Positions 56,264 through 64,000 of a stretch of DNA of 64,000 nt are shown piece after piece (the stretch's first letter is position 1; each line of letters opens with the position of its first letter). This DNA comes from an uncultured Enterobacterales bacterium (GTDB taxonomy: Bacteria > Pseudomonadota > Gammaproteobacteria > Enterobacterales > CALYQQ01). The notes under the pieces are model-generated. The model worked only from the letters and a program-made list of their open reading frames with translations, was not told where the DNA came from and made no database searches. The stretch lies in the NCBI GenBank assembly GCA_945288535.1, contig CALYQQ010000010.1, positions 46,560 to 110,559 of the forward strand. Reading direction: 5' to 3'. The position numbers and the translations under genes were made by a program.

Positions 56264-57691
56264 TTGTCTTCAGCAAAAATTGAATTTTATGGCAGTCGAC
56301 TCATGGTATTAATACCAGCCGTAGTTTTTCTTATAGTTGCAGTTTATCTATTTATTTTTGAAAAAGTGTTTGATATGGCCGGTTTAGCCATGGGTGGTTT
56401 TTTAGGCCTTATTGTTGGTTCTTTCTTCACTAAAAATAGTGTTAATTATTGGAATGGTGCAATTAACGGTATTTCAGCTCCACTCACCGGAGTACTCGTA
56501 TGTATACTCGTCCTTGCAGGCATTTTCTCTGCAATGATGAAATCCGGTGGCGTTGCTGATGGTTTTGTCTGGCTTGGAACACTCACGGGTATAACAGGCG
56601 CTACATTTTGTATGTTCACTTTTATAACCTCGGCAATTATTGCTACAGCAACCGGGACATCAATTGGTACAATCTTTGCCACTGTACCGGTTTTTTATTC
56701 GGCTGGAGTTCAATTAGGAGGAGAGCCAGCGATGCTAGCCGGTGCTATTTTAAGTGGTGCTATTTTTGGTGATAATCTTGCCCCAGTATCGGATGTAACT
56801 ATAATTTCCGCAAGCACACAAACCTATGCAGAGTCAGGTGAAACAGCTGAAGTGGGTGGCGTGGTTGTATCCCGTAGCCCTTTTGCAATTTTAGCAGCTT
56901 TATTGACTATGCCAATATATTTATTATTAGGCGGTAATGGTGGCATCGCAGCCGTGGCAATGGAAACTGCATCCCCCACAGGTCTTATCATGCTGCTTCC
57001 TGTCGCTATATTAGTGTTAGTTGCTATCGTTACTAAAAATATTTTTTCAGCCTTGATCTTTGGTATTATTTCGGGATTAATGATTGGTTTAAGCTCTGGC
57101 CATCTGAGTTATGAACATATCTTTTCAGTTAAAAACGATCAAATTAAAGGGATTTTATATTCAGGAATTGGTGATATGGCAAGTACGATTATGTTATGCC
57201 TTTCCCTTTTTGCTGTGATCGGTATTTTAGAAAAAAGTGGTACATTGAACGCATTGACCAATAAACTCTTAATGCATAATAAATCGTTAACTCCCCGTAA
57301 AGCAGAAACTATTCTAGCCTTAGGCGCCATAGTTTGTTCAACTGTCTTTGCAGGTGTAACAAGTGCCGCTTTAATTTTATTTGGCCCAATTGCCGATAAA
57401 GTAGGTCAAAGTACACAGCTCCATCCATTTCGTAGGGCGAATATTATTAGTTCTATGGCTAATAGTATTCCTGTTGTTTTACCCTTCAGCGCCTTTGTTT
57501 TTGTCGTCATGATTGCTGTAAAAAAGCAAACTCTAGGTAGTACAATTACTCCCTTTACCTTATTTTATAGCACTATTTATCCCTGGGCATTATGCTTTGT
57601 TTTTCTGCTAAGCATTTTGACTGGTTGGGGGCGACGTTTTGAGGGTAAACAACGCGTGCAATTAAAGCAACAGCCTAAATTAAATAAATAG
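56264..57691 (+). CDS. NhaC-family Na+/H+ antiporter-like transporter
   Basis: This 475-residue polytopic protein (about 11-12 hydrophobic segments) belongs to the NhaC family within the ion transporter superfamily. It shows the family's SGAIFGDNLAPVSDVTIISA and the glycine-rich half-repeats. The start is TTG at 56264, made convincing by AAAGGAG six bases upstream. It heads a three-gene operon (15- and 7-base gaps) with a TIGR04076-like protein and an aldo/keto reductase. Such a partnership suggests uptake or exchange of an organic substrate rather than simple sodium homeostasis, which is inference. Confidence 0.88.
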   Translation: MSSAKIEFYGSRLMVLIPAVVFLIVAVYLFIFEKVFDMAGLAMGGFLGLIVGSFFTKNSVNYWNGAINGISAPLTGVLVCILVLAGIFSAMMKSGGVADGFVWLGTLTGITGATFCMFTFITSAIIATATGTSIGTIFATVPVFYSAGVQLGGEPAMLAGAILSGAIFGDNLAPVSDVTIISASTQTYAESGETAEVGGVVVSRSPFAILAALLTMPIYLLLGGNGGIAAVAMETASPTGLIMLLPVAILVLVAIVTKNIFSALIFGIISGLMIGLSSGHLSYEHIFSVKNDQIKGILYSGIGDMASTIMLCLSLFAVIGILEKSGTLNALTNKLLMHNKSLTPRKAETILALGAIVCSTVFAGVTSAALILFGPIADKVGQSTQLHPFRRANIISSMANSIPVVLPFSAFVFVVMIAVKKQTLGSTITPFTLFYSTIYPWALCFVFLLSILTGWGRRFEGKQRVQLKQQPKLNK

Positions 57692-57706
57692 GAAAGGATA
57701 AATAAA

Positions 57707-58078
57707 ATGAACGATAAATTGAATTCTTCAAATAACGACAGTTTTGCATTATTTAATCTACATGTTGAGGTTATCGAAAGTAATCGTCCTTTTGTTTGTT
57801 CACATCATATTGGTCAAGGGTTTGATGTTATTGGTGAAAATTTAATATTTCCAAGCGGTGGTAGTTTTTCACTGTATGCTTTAGCTGCTTTGTTACCTTT
57901 ATTGCCTGCTAAACAACGTATCACTGATAGTAATGATTGGATGACAACAGATATATTAATTGCTTGCCCCGATCCTTATTGCGGTGCTCAATTTAAAATC
58001 AATAGAACAAAAAAATGCACTTTCCGACATAGTGAATGCACTGTAGTGCCATTGCCAACAGATCAAAATAATGGATAA
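57707..58078 (+). CDS. TIGR04076-like small cysteine protein
   Basis: This 123-residue protein resembles the uncharacterised TIGR04076 family: a short N-terminal strand (LHVEVIESN), a Gly-rich middle, a hydrophobic helix (LYALAALLPLLP) and the characteristic CPDP near residue 87. Five Cys (31, 87, 92, 104, 111) and His108 could form a metal or redox site: C-x4-C at 87-92 and C-x3-H-x2-C at 104-111 in a C-terminal extension. It is cytosolic by appearance. It lies 15 bases after the transporter and 7 before the reductase. Function unknown. Confidence 0.78.
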   Translation: MNDKLNSSNNDSFALFNLHVEVIESNRPFVCSHHIGQGFDVIGENLIFPSGGSFSLYALAALLPLLPAKQRITDSNDWMTTDILIACPDPYCGAQFKINRTKKCTFRHSECTVVPLPTDQNNG

Positions 58079-58085
58079 TTAAGTC

Positions 58086-59132
58086 ATGATAAATCAATAT
58101 ACTACGTTAACATCAACCTATCAAGCTTGTCGGATCATTAATGGCGGTTGGCAGTTGTCAGAAGGGCATGCACTTCAGGGAAAACTGAATTTTACTGATG
58201 TATTAAAAGCATTTCATCAATTAGTTGATGCTGGGTTTAATACTTTTGATTGTGCTGATATCTATACAGGTGTTGAAGAACTCATTGGTGAATTTGTAAA
58301 GCAACGTACTCAAATAACAGGTAAGGATGATATTCAAGTACATACTAAGTTTGTTCCTGACTTATCCGTACTCAATCAAATTGATTATAACTATGTTGAA
58401 CGGATAATCACACGAAGTTTAAAACGACTTAATAAAGAACGTCTTGATTTAGTTCAGTTTCATTGGTGGGATTATGCTATACCAGGGTGCATTGATATTG
58501 CTGGATATCTTGTTCGCCTGCAAGAAAAAGGATTAATCGCAAATCTTGGTACAACAAATTTTGATACCAAACATTTACAACAACTCGTTAATGCGGGTTA
58601 CCCTTTAGTCAGCAATCAGACACAATATTCATTACTTGATCGTCGTCCCGAAAAATCCATGGTTGATTTTTGTCTAAAGAATAATGTCAAATTACTTTGC
58701 TATGGTGCATTAGCGGGTGGATTTCTGTCAGAACGTTGGTTAAATCAACCCGCACCGAAAACATTAGAAAATCGTTCTTTAGTAAAATATCGCTTAATTA
58801 TTGATGATGCTGTTGGATGGCAAGGTTATCAGTTATTATTACAATTGCTTAAAAATATTGGTGATCAACGTGGCTGTAGTTTATCAAATGTTGCTGTACT
58901 TTATATTTTACATAAAAAAGCCGTTGCATCGGCAATCATTGGTACGCGTAGTGAACGCCATATTCATTCAAATCAAACGTTATTTTCTACAGATATTACA
59001 AAATCAGATATTCAACAACTTGATGATTTTCTGAATCACTATTCAGTTCCTACTGGAGAACCTTTTGAGTTAGAACGTCAACATGGTGGTAAGCATCGTA
59101 ATATTATGAAAATGAATCTTAATGATGAATAA
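58086..59132 (+). CDS. Aldo/keto reductase
   Basis: This 348-residue NADPH-dependent aldo/keto reductase has the full catalytic tetrad: Asp55 and Tyr60 (FDCADIY), Lys88 (VHTKF) and His126 (QFHWWD). IIGTRSERH near residue 280 fits the cofactor phosphate site. Its substrate is unknown. It is the last gene of the operon with the NhaC-type transporter and TIGR04076-like protein, so it may act on what the transporter carries. A GA-rich hairpin follows. Confidence 0.9.
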   Translation: MINQYTTLTSTYQACRIINGGWQLSEGHALQGKLNFTDVLKAFHQLVDAGFNTFDCADIYTGVEELIGEFVKQRTQITGKDDIQVHTKFVPDLSVLNQIDYNYVERIITRSLKRLNKERLDLVQFHWWDYAIPGCIDIAGYLVRLQEKGLIANLGTTNFDTKHLQQLVNAGYPLVSNQTQYSLLDRRPEKSMVDFCLKNNVKLLCYGALAGGFLSERWLNQPAPKTLENRSLVKYRLIIDDAVGWQGYQLLLQLLKNIGDQRGCSLSNVAVLYILHKKAVASAIIGTRSERHIHSNQTLFSTDITKSDIQQLDDFLNHYSVPTGEPFELERQHGGKHRNIMKMNLNDE

Positions 59133-59486
59133 TTAACGATAACTAGGAAGGAGATATATTAATAGCTCCTTCTTCGTATAGCTGATTTAACTATTTTTAT
59201 CAGATGCAATTTAATAAAACCAATTTGTGTATTTTATTTCTTGAATCATTATTAAAGTACATTAATATACTAATTAATAATGTTAGTTATTACTTTATTT
59301 AGTGCTTTTTATATTGTCTTTCTATTTTTTAATGCATAATAACTAGTTAATTTATATTATTAATATTTTAAATATTAATAATAAGATAATTATATCGATT
59401 TTTATATTTCCTATCACTATTGCTAATAAAAATAATTCGTTATAGCATTTAATCATTACCTATAATAATGTTGGCTGGAATAGCAT
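59133..59486. other. Spacer upstream of the siderophore-interacting protein gene
   Basis: No gene is supported. The left end holds the hairpin at 59147-59172. A loosely Fur-like AT-rich stretch near 59388 was considered and rejected as unreliable. Confidence 0.45.
59147..59172 (+). terminator. Possible terminator after the aldo/keto reductase
   Basis: GAAGGAG pairs with CTCCTTC around a 12-base loop, 14 bases after the stop. Only TTCG follows rather than a T-run, so it is a weak candidate. Confidence 0.4.
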
Positions 59487-60311
59487 ATGAATAATAGTGC
59501 TCAAAAAAAAGTTAAGCCTGCTCGAATTACCCCATTTCTCGTACAAGTTAAAGCTATTAAAGATATAACACCTGGCATACGGTGCATAACATTTACAGCA
59601 GATGCGTTACGTCATTACCCTAAAAATTGTGAAGGACAACATTTAAAAATCTTTATTTCTCATTCGCTTCAAGCTAAACCAACCTTACCTGTACTATCTA
59701 AAAATGGTCCCCTCTGGCCTACTAATGAAGTACGATCTATTGTTAGGACATATACAATCAGAGCTGTCCGGCCCGAATTACAAGAGATCGACATTGAATT
59801 TGCTATGCATGATCATAGTGCACCCGCTATCAATTTTGCTAAATCGGCTCAACCTGGAAATTGGCTAGGTATTTCAGGTCCAGGAGGTGACGCATCTCAC
59901 CTCTTATTAGCGCATCATATATTTATGGCTGGAGATCCTTCATCCTTGCCGGCAATAACGGCATTAGCTGAAAAAATGCATGCTAATACTCAAGGAAAAA
60001 TTATCATACGTATTGATAAACCGGAACATAAACGTGCGATTCATTTACCTAAAGGGGTTGAAATAATATGGGTTGTCGGTGATATAAGCCAAACAGCAAC
60101 ACTTATTGAAACTGTCAAATTGTGGTCACTTCCTACTAATGATGTGGCTTTTTGGATTGGTGGTGAAGAACAAATTGTAAAAACATTACGTCATTATTTA
60201 CGACAAGAAAAAGAATATAATTCAACACAAATGTATGCAATACCTTATTGGCGCTATGGTTATAATGAGGAAAATTACCATAATTTACGTCATCAACTTA
60301 TGGATAATTAA
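59487..60311 (+). CDS. Siderophore-interacting protein (ferric-siderophore reductase)
   Basis: This 274-residue protein belongs to the SIP/ViuB/YqjH family of NAD(P)H flavin reductases that release iron from siderophores in the cytosol. The FAD-binding RTYTIR is near residue 90, followed by IDIEFAMHDHSAPAINFA and GPGGD. The C-terminal half has AGDPSSLPAI and the family ending PYWRYGYNEE. In many relatives the first of these reads GDETALPAI, so this region has drifted. No siderophore synthesis or transport gene is adjacent. Confidence 0.9.
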   Translation: MNNSAQKKVKPARITPFLVQVKAIKDITPGIRCITFTADALRHYPKNCEGQHLKIFISHSLQAKPTLPVLSKNGPLWPTNEVRSIVRTYTIRAVRPELQEIDIEFAMHDHSAPAINFAKSAQPGNWLGISGPGGDASHLLLAHHIFMAGDPSSLPAITALAEKMHANTQGKIIIRIDKPEHKRAIHLPKGVEIIWVVGDISQTATLIETVKLWSLPTNDVAFWIGGEEQIVKTLRHYLRQEKEYNSTQMYAIPYWRYGYNEENYHNLRHQLMDN

Positions 60312-60779
60312 AAGAATATTTTAGTAACGCCAAATATTCTAATGCATCTTAGATTATTTAATAGCATTAATAATGTTGAAAATACACTCTCACATAGGCT
60401 AATTTAGTCGATATGTATACTTAGGTCATTTTGTTGCCATTACGTAAATGGATTTATATCGGATAAACTTAATCTTAATAGGGCGATAATAGTTATAGAT
60501 AACCGCATCTATTTATGTAAAAAACTACTGAAGTTAACCATATGTATATGGCTGATTACGATAACTACTCTATCGATATAGAATGTGATCTATTTTTTAA
60601 ATAAAATTAACCTAAAATATAGCAATTAATAAAAAAGCCCTTCTCTTTTGCAGGGCTTTTGATATATAGCGTTATTAAAAAATAACGCATCCATTAAAAT
60701 AGAATATCGATCATCAATATAATGACTTCTGTTATAATTATTAGCCAGGCTAAGGTAAATTATAAATGTATAAAACTTA
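60312..60779. other. Spacer between the siderophore reductase and copA
   Basis: No gene is supported. It holds a bidirectional terminator (60633-60660) serving the convergent genes and an adjacent 8-bp inverted repeat, GCGTTATT/AATAACGC (60669-60688). Confidence 0.6.
60633..60660. terminator. Bidirectional terminator between convergent genes
   Basis: AAAAGCCCT pairs with AGGGCTTTT around a 10-base loop, giving T-runs on both strands. It can end both the siderophore-reductase and the copA transcripts. Confidence 0.85.
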
Positions 60780-60995
60780 TTACAATGGAGTAATTCTTTT
60801 TACCTCATAACCAATATTGGTAATAGCGGAAGTAAGTGCCTCATTACTTATATCATTATCCATTTCAATCGTTGCTATGTTTGTTGCTAAATCAACTTTA
60901 GCAGAAATGATCCCTGGCATAGCCCGTAGCACATTTTCGACACGCCCAGAACAGTGCGCACAACTCATTCCTTCAATTAGAATGTGTTTTTTCAT
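60780..60995 (-). CDS. Possible internal start producing free CopZ-like chaperone
   Basis: In frame within copA, an ATG at 60995 opens a 71-residue HMA domain (MKKHILIEGMSCAHC...) that matches stand-alone copper chaperones in length, start and fold. It is preceded by AGGAG (61003-61007) exactly seven bases away, better than the site in front of copA itself. This could make free chaperone from the same mRNA, or be a relic of a separate copZ gene fused by loss of the copA stop codon. The sequence is seen; internal initiation is inferred. Confidence 0.55.
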   Translation of the reverse strand: MKKHILIEGMSCAHCSGRVENVLRAMPGIISAKVDLATNIATIEMDNDISNEALTSAITNIGYEVKRITPL

Positions 60996-63371
60996 AAAAA
61001 TACTCCTATTTTCTGTTGTAACGGCTTCATTTAAAACTAAGTCAACTTTTGCTTGATGTGTTAATTCGTTGTTAGTTTTCTTTACACAATGTATTGGTTT
61101 AAATAACCGCAAACGTAACGCATTTAAAACTACGCACACAGAACTTAAACTCATTGCGGCTGCGGCAAACATTGGATTTAATGTCAGACCAAAGCTATGG
61201 TAAAAAACACCAGCTGCAATAGGAATACCTATGATATTATAAAAAAAAGCCCAAAATAAATTTTGTCGAATATTCCGCATGACAGACTTGCTTAATTGAA
61301 TTGTAGTAATTACATCCAGCAAATCATTTTTCATTAATACAATATCCGCAGATTCGATTGCAATATCAGTACCTGCACCAATAGCAATACCTACGTCAGC
61401 TCGCGCTAATGCAGGTGCATCATTGACACCGTCACCTACCATTGCAATTTTTCTCCCTTGCTCCTGTAAGTTACGAACTTGATACTCTTTATCTTGTGGT
61501 AAAACATCAGAAATAATATGCTTAATTCCAATCTGTTGTTGTATCGCTAATGCTGTTTTTGCGTTATCGCCAGTTAACATGATTACATTAATTCCCATAT
61601 CATGTAATTCATCTACAACTTGACGACTGGTCTTTTTAATTGCATCCGCAATAGTAATAAGGCCGAGTAAATATTGGTCATCAGTAATATAAAGAACGGT
61701 TTTACCCTGATTAGCTAAAAGTTCACTATGATGTAAAATCTCCTGTGGTATGAGGATACTCTGCGCATCCAATAATTTTTTATTTCCGGCATAATAGCGT
61801 TTATTTGCTACTAATCCACTAATACCTTGCCCTTCAATTTGAATAAAATCATGTACATTAATCAAAGAAATCGTATGCTGGGCCGCATAATTGATAATAG
61901 CTTTTCCTAATGGATGTTCAGAGTGGTTTTCTAGGGATGCTGCAATTTGTAATATATGATCACTTTCATTAACTGTCTTTTCTTCAAGCACAATCAAATC
62001 AGTCACAACGGGTTTGCCTTCGGTAATAGTACCGGTTTTATCCAGTATAACAGTATCAATTGCTTGCGCTATTTCTATCGCTTCAGCTGATTTTATTAGG
62101 ATACCATATTTTGCCCCTTTTCCCATTCCAACCATAATCGCAGTAGGCGTAGCCAAACCTAATGCACAAGGGCAAGAAATCACTAATACCGCAATACCAA
62201 TAGATAAAGAGAAGTCAAAACTATATCCTAATAATAACCACGTTACTGTTGCAATAATTGCAATGGCTATAATCGCTGGAACAAAAATACGACTAATCTT
62301 ATCAGCAATACGCGCAATTGGCGCTTTTGACGATGTTGCTTCATCAACCAATTTAATAATTTGTGATAATGTGGTATTTTCGCCTATATGCGTTACACGC
62401 ATTAAGAAATAACCTGACGTACTGATCGTTGCGCCAATAACATGACTACCATTTTGTTTTTCAATGGGTAAACTTTCACCTGTGATGGTAGATTCATCAA
62501 TAAATGCTCGCCCTTGAATAATAATACCGTCAATTGGAATAGTTTCACCTGCCCTTACAACAACAATATCATCAATAGTAAGAGTGCTTGTATCAACAAT
62601 ACTCTCTTTACCACTACGGATTACTGTTGCTGTTTTAGGGACTAAATTAACCAAATATTCAATTGCTTCAGAGGTTTTACCTTTAGCCTGCGCTTCAAAA
62701 AGTTTACCCAATGTAATTAGCGTTAAGATCATCGCCGCTGATTCAAAATAAAGATCCATGGAAAAATGGCTTGCCATGGCAAAATTATTTTGGCTAATTG
62801 CATAGCTAATTTTGTAAATTGTGTAAATACCAGATAAAAGAGCGGTCCCCGAGCCTATAGCGACTAATGAATCCATATTTGGCGCACCTGCCAAGAGAGT
62901 TTTAAAGCCAGTACGATAATATTTATTATTCACAATGATAACAGGAAGAACTAATATAAATTGGCTAAATGCATAAATGAAAATATTACGCTCACCAAGA
63001 AATATATCAGGAATAGGTAAACCGAACATATTTCCCATCGATAGATAAAATAAAGGTAAAGTAAAAAGTAACGAAATAAATAAACGCCACTTCATCTGCT
63101 GTAATTCAAGTGCGACTAATGTAAGTTGGTTTTGATGATTGACCTGTTCAGTCCTATCTTTATGAATTCTTGCTTGATAGCCAATATTTTCAATAGATTG
63201 AATAATAGCTTCAACATCGATTACCTTTTCATCATATTCAATACTCATTCTATTTTTGAGCAAATTAACATTTATATTCTTTACGCTGGAAAGCTTAGCT
63301 AATGTATTTTCAATACGTGTAGCACAAGCTGTACATGTCATTCCACTAATATCAAATAATTTTTTTTGCAT
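60780..63371 (-). CDS. copA: Copper-exporting P1B-ATPase with C-terminal CopZ-like domain
   Basis: CopA pumps Cu(I) from the cytosol across the inner membrane. The 863-residue product has one N-terminal metal-binding HMA domain (CTAC, Cys13 and Cys16), eight membrane helices, the ion-site CPC in ISCPCALGLATPT, the phosphorylation motif DKTGT, SEHPLG and GDGVNDAPAL. The normal CopA end (NALRLRLFKP) is followed by a 32-residue linker and a second HMA domain (CAHC, about Cys804 and Cys807) that looks like a whole CopZ chaperone. An internal ribosome binding site and ATG precede that domain (separate entry). The start at 63371 fits the family; a GTG at 63395 adds eight residues. Confidence 0.95.
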   Translation of the reverse strand: MQKKLFDISGMTCTACATRIENTLAKLSSVKNINVNLLKNRMSIEYDEKVIDVEAIIQSIENIGYQARIHKDRTEQVNHQNQLTLVALELQQMKWRLFISLLFTLPLFYLSMGNMFGLPIPDIFLGERNIFIYAFSQFILVLPVIIVNNKYYRTGFKTLLAGAPNMDSLVAIGSGTALLSGIYTIYKISYAISQNNFAMASHFSMDLYFESAAMILTLITLGKLFEAQAKGKTSEAIEYLVNLVPKTATVIRSGKESIVDTSTLTIDDIVVVRAGETIPIDGIIIQGRAFIDESTITGESLPIEKQNGSHVIGATISTSGYFLMRVTHIGENTTLSQIIKLVDEATSSKAPIARIADKISRIFVPAIIAIAIIATVTWLLLGYSFDFSLSIGIAVLVISCPCALGLATPTAIMVGMGKGAKYGILIKSAEAIEIAQAIDTVILDKTGTITEGKPVVTDLIVLEEKTVNESDHILQIAASLENHSEHPLGKAIINYAAQHTISLINVHDFIQIEGQGISGLVANKRYYAGNKKLLDAQSILIPQEILHHSELLANQGKTVLYITDDQYLLGLITIADAIKKTSRQVVDELHDMGINVIMLTGDNAKTALAIQQQIGIKHIISDVLPQDKEYQVRNLQEQGRKIAMVGDGVNDAPALARADVGIAIGAGTDIAIESADIVLMKNDLLDVITTIQLSKSVMRNIRQNLFWAFFYNIIGIPIAAGVFYHSFGLTLNPMFAAAAMSLSSVCVVLNALRLRLFKPIHCVKKTNNELTHQAKVDLVLNEAVTTENRSIFMKKHILIEGMSCAHCSGRVENVLRAMPGIISAKVDLATNIATIEMDNDISNEALTSAITNIGYEVKRITPL
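61003..61007 (-). promoter_or_regulatory. Internal ribosome binding site within copA
   Basis: AGGAG on the minus strand, seven bases before the internal ATG at 60995. It encodes part of the linker (Asn-Arg-Ser) between the ATPase and the CopZ-like domain. Confidence 0.55.
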
Positions 63372-63928
63372 TTTATCATTTAACCTTTTTTCCACTTTTA
63401 ATCATGCAGAAGACATTGCTCGAAAAACACTGATCTTGATATCATCACTATTCATATTATTTTAAAACTGAATATCTTTTTTACAAGAATGTACTTTTAA
63501 TAGCGAATACTTAGATAAATAATATGAGAAAAATCATCAAATAGATAATTCAATAAATTGATTCTATTATTCCATCTAAAGTTGAATATTCTTGAAGCGA
63601 ATGAAAAGAAAGCATACAACCTCTTTTGGCATTTCATATTACTGAAGAAATGACGAGTCACATAAAAAAGAATTGAAACGAGCAGCTCAATAAATAGTCT
63701 ATAAGTTAATTGTTTCTTATAATAAAGATAAGGAAGGTATTAAATATAACTTAACCATCCTGAATAGGAACTTATTATTAAAATAAATGTTACCTTATTA
63801 CTACTATTTAGATAGGTATGTTCAATAAAAGTTGAAAATCGTATTTATTGAATGAGGTTAAACATCTTGATTAAATATAACAACAATAAAAAAGCCCTGT
63901 AAATTTTACAGGGCTCTCATATTATAAG
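63372..63928. other. Region between copA and tRNA-Asp
   Basis: No gene is supported. The copA promoter should lie here but no convincing CueR dyad was found. The tRNA terminator is at 63887-63915. Short open fragments around 63600-63700 were not recognisable. Confidence 0.45.
63887..63915 (-). terminator. Terminator downstream of tRNA-Asp
   Basis: AGCCCTGTAAA pairs with TTTACAGGGCT, with six T following on the minus strand. It lies 13 bases past the 3' end of the tRNA gene. Confidence 0.9.
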
Positions 63929-64000
63929 TGGCGGAACGGACGGGACTCGAACCCGCGACCCCCTGCGTGACAGGCAGGTATTCTAACCAACTGAACTACC
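63929..64000 (-). tRNA. tRNA-Asp (anticodon GTC), truncated by the window end
   Basis: The minus strand reads as a canonical tRNA-Asp: D-loop AGTTCAG...GG, anticodon stem CCTGC/GCAGG with GTC at 63969-63971, T-loop GGTTCGAGTC and an encoded 3' CCA (63929-63931). A full gene of 77 bases would extend about five bases beyond the window, so the first acceptor-stem bases are missing here. Confidence 0.96.

Noticed and set aside
59380..59410. Fur-like AT-rich stretch upstream of the siderophore-interacting protein gene
   Set aside because: Only part of the 7-1-7 pattern is present and such matches are expected by chance in this composition.
63600..63700. Short open fragments that might be remnants of a gene
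   Set aside because: The pieces are broken by stops and none resembles a known protein.
63690..63760. GGAAGGT near 63735 as a CueR operator for copA
   Set aside because: No symmetrical partner and no 19-base-spaced promoter; it is also about 360 bases from the copA start.

Overview
The window is 64 kb of a low-GC (by eye about one third GC, not computed) gammaproteobacterial chromosome. Almost every gene has a close E. coli counterpart, often at nearly identical length, and the gene set (MukBEF, ElyC, CmoM, PqiABC, ZapC, FrsA, YafJ/K/S/D) belongs to Enterobacterales and their near relatives such as Orbaceae. AT-rich coding, long AT-rich spacers, one clear pseudogene and missing members of conserved clusters suggest a host-associated lineage undergoing gene loss. 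The genus cannot be fixed from the sequence alone. No insertion sequence, prophage, CRISPR array, rRNA or integron was seen.

Layout. 1-8.2 kb: chromosome organisation operon cmoM-mukF-mukE-mukB (minus), with elyC divergent. 8.2-9.4 kb: a lone Flp-type pilin gene in AT-rich DNA. 9.4-17.6 kb: topB, selD, sppA, gapA, yeaD. 17.8-30.7 kb, minus strand: a Tat-exported HisC-like aminotransferase, the rlmL-uup-pqiA-pqiB-pqiC operon, zapC, a Bacillus-type glucose 1-dehydrogenase, and pyrD. 31.5-34.4 kb: a CoA-disulfide-reductase-like flavoenzyme and the cystine transporter tcyP. 34.8-40.2 kb: rpsP-rimM-trmD-rplS, a previously unremarked 51-codon gene with its own promoter and terminator, ffh, and a corE (ypjD) pseudogene. 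40.2-55.9 kb: a block matching the E. coli proBA-frsA-gpt-pepD-dinB and yafK/yafJ/gmhA/dnaQ/rnhA/yafS/gloB/mltD/yafD regions. 56.2-59.1 kb: a three-gene operon of unknown purpose (NhaC-type antiporter, TIGR04076-like small protein, aldo/keto reductase). 59.5-64 kb: a siderophore-interacting reductase, a copper ATPase, and a tRNA-Asp cut by the window end.

How the genes work together. MukBEF and ZapC serve chromosome segregation and division. ElyC, SppA, PqiABC, MltD, YafK and GmhA serve the envelope. RlmL, RimM, TrmD, CmoM, RpsP, RplS and Ffh serve ribosome/tRNA maturation and protein targeting. TopB, DinB, DnaQ and RnhA handle DNA, and dinB carries a perfect LexA box. The most interesting items are: (1) a copper ATPase with a CopZ-like domain fused to its C-terminus, where a well-placed internal ribosome binding site and ATG could also make that domain as a free chaperone; (2) the 51-residue cationic peptide gene at 37.5 kb, whose N-terminus fits the double-glycine leader pattern and whose promoter lies inside an inverted repeat; (3) the NhaC/TIGR04076/aldo-keto-reductase operon; and (4) the corE pseudogene with two frameshifts and two in-frame stops.
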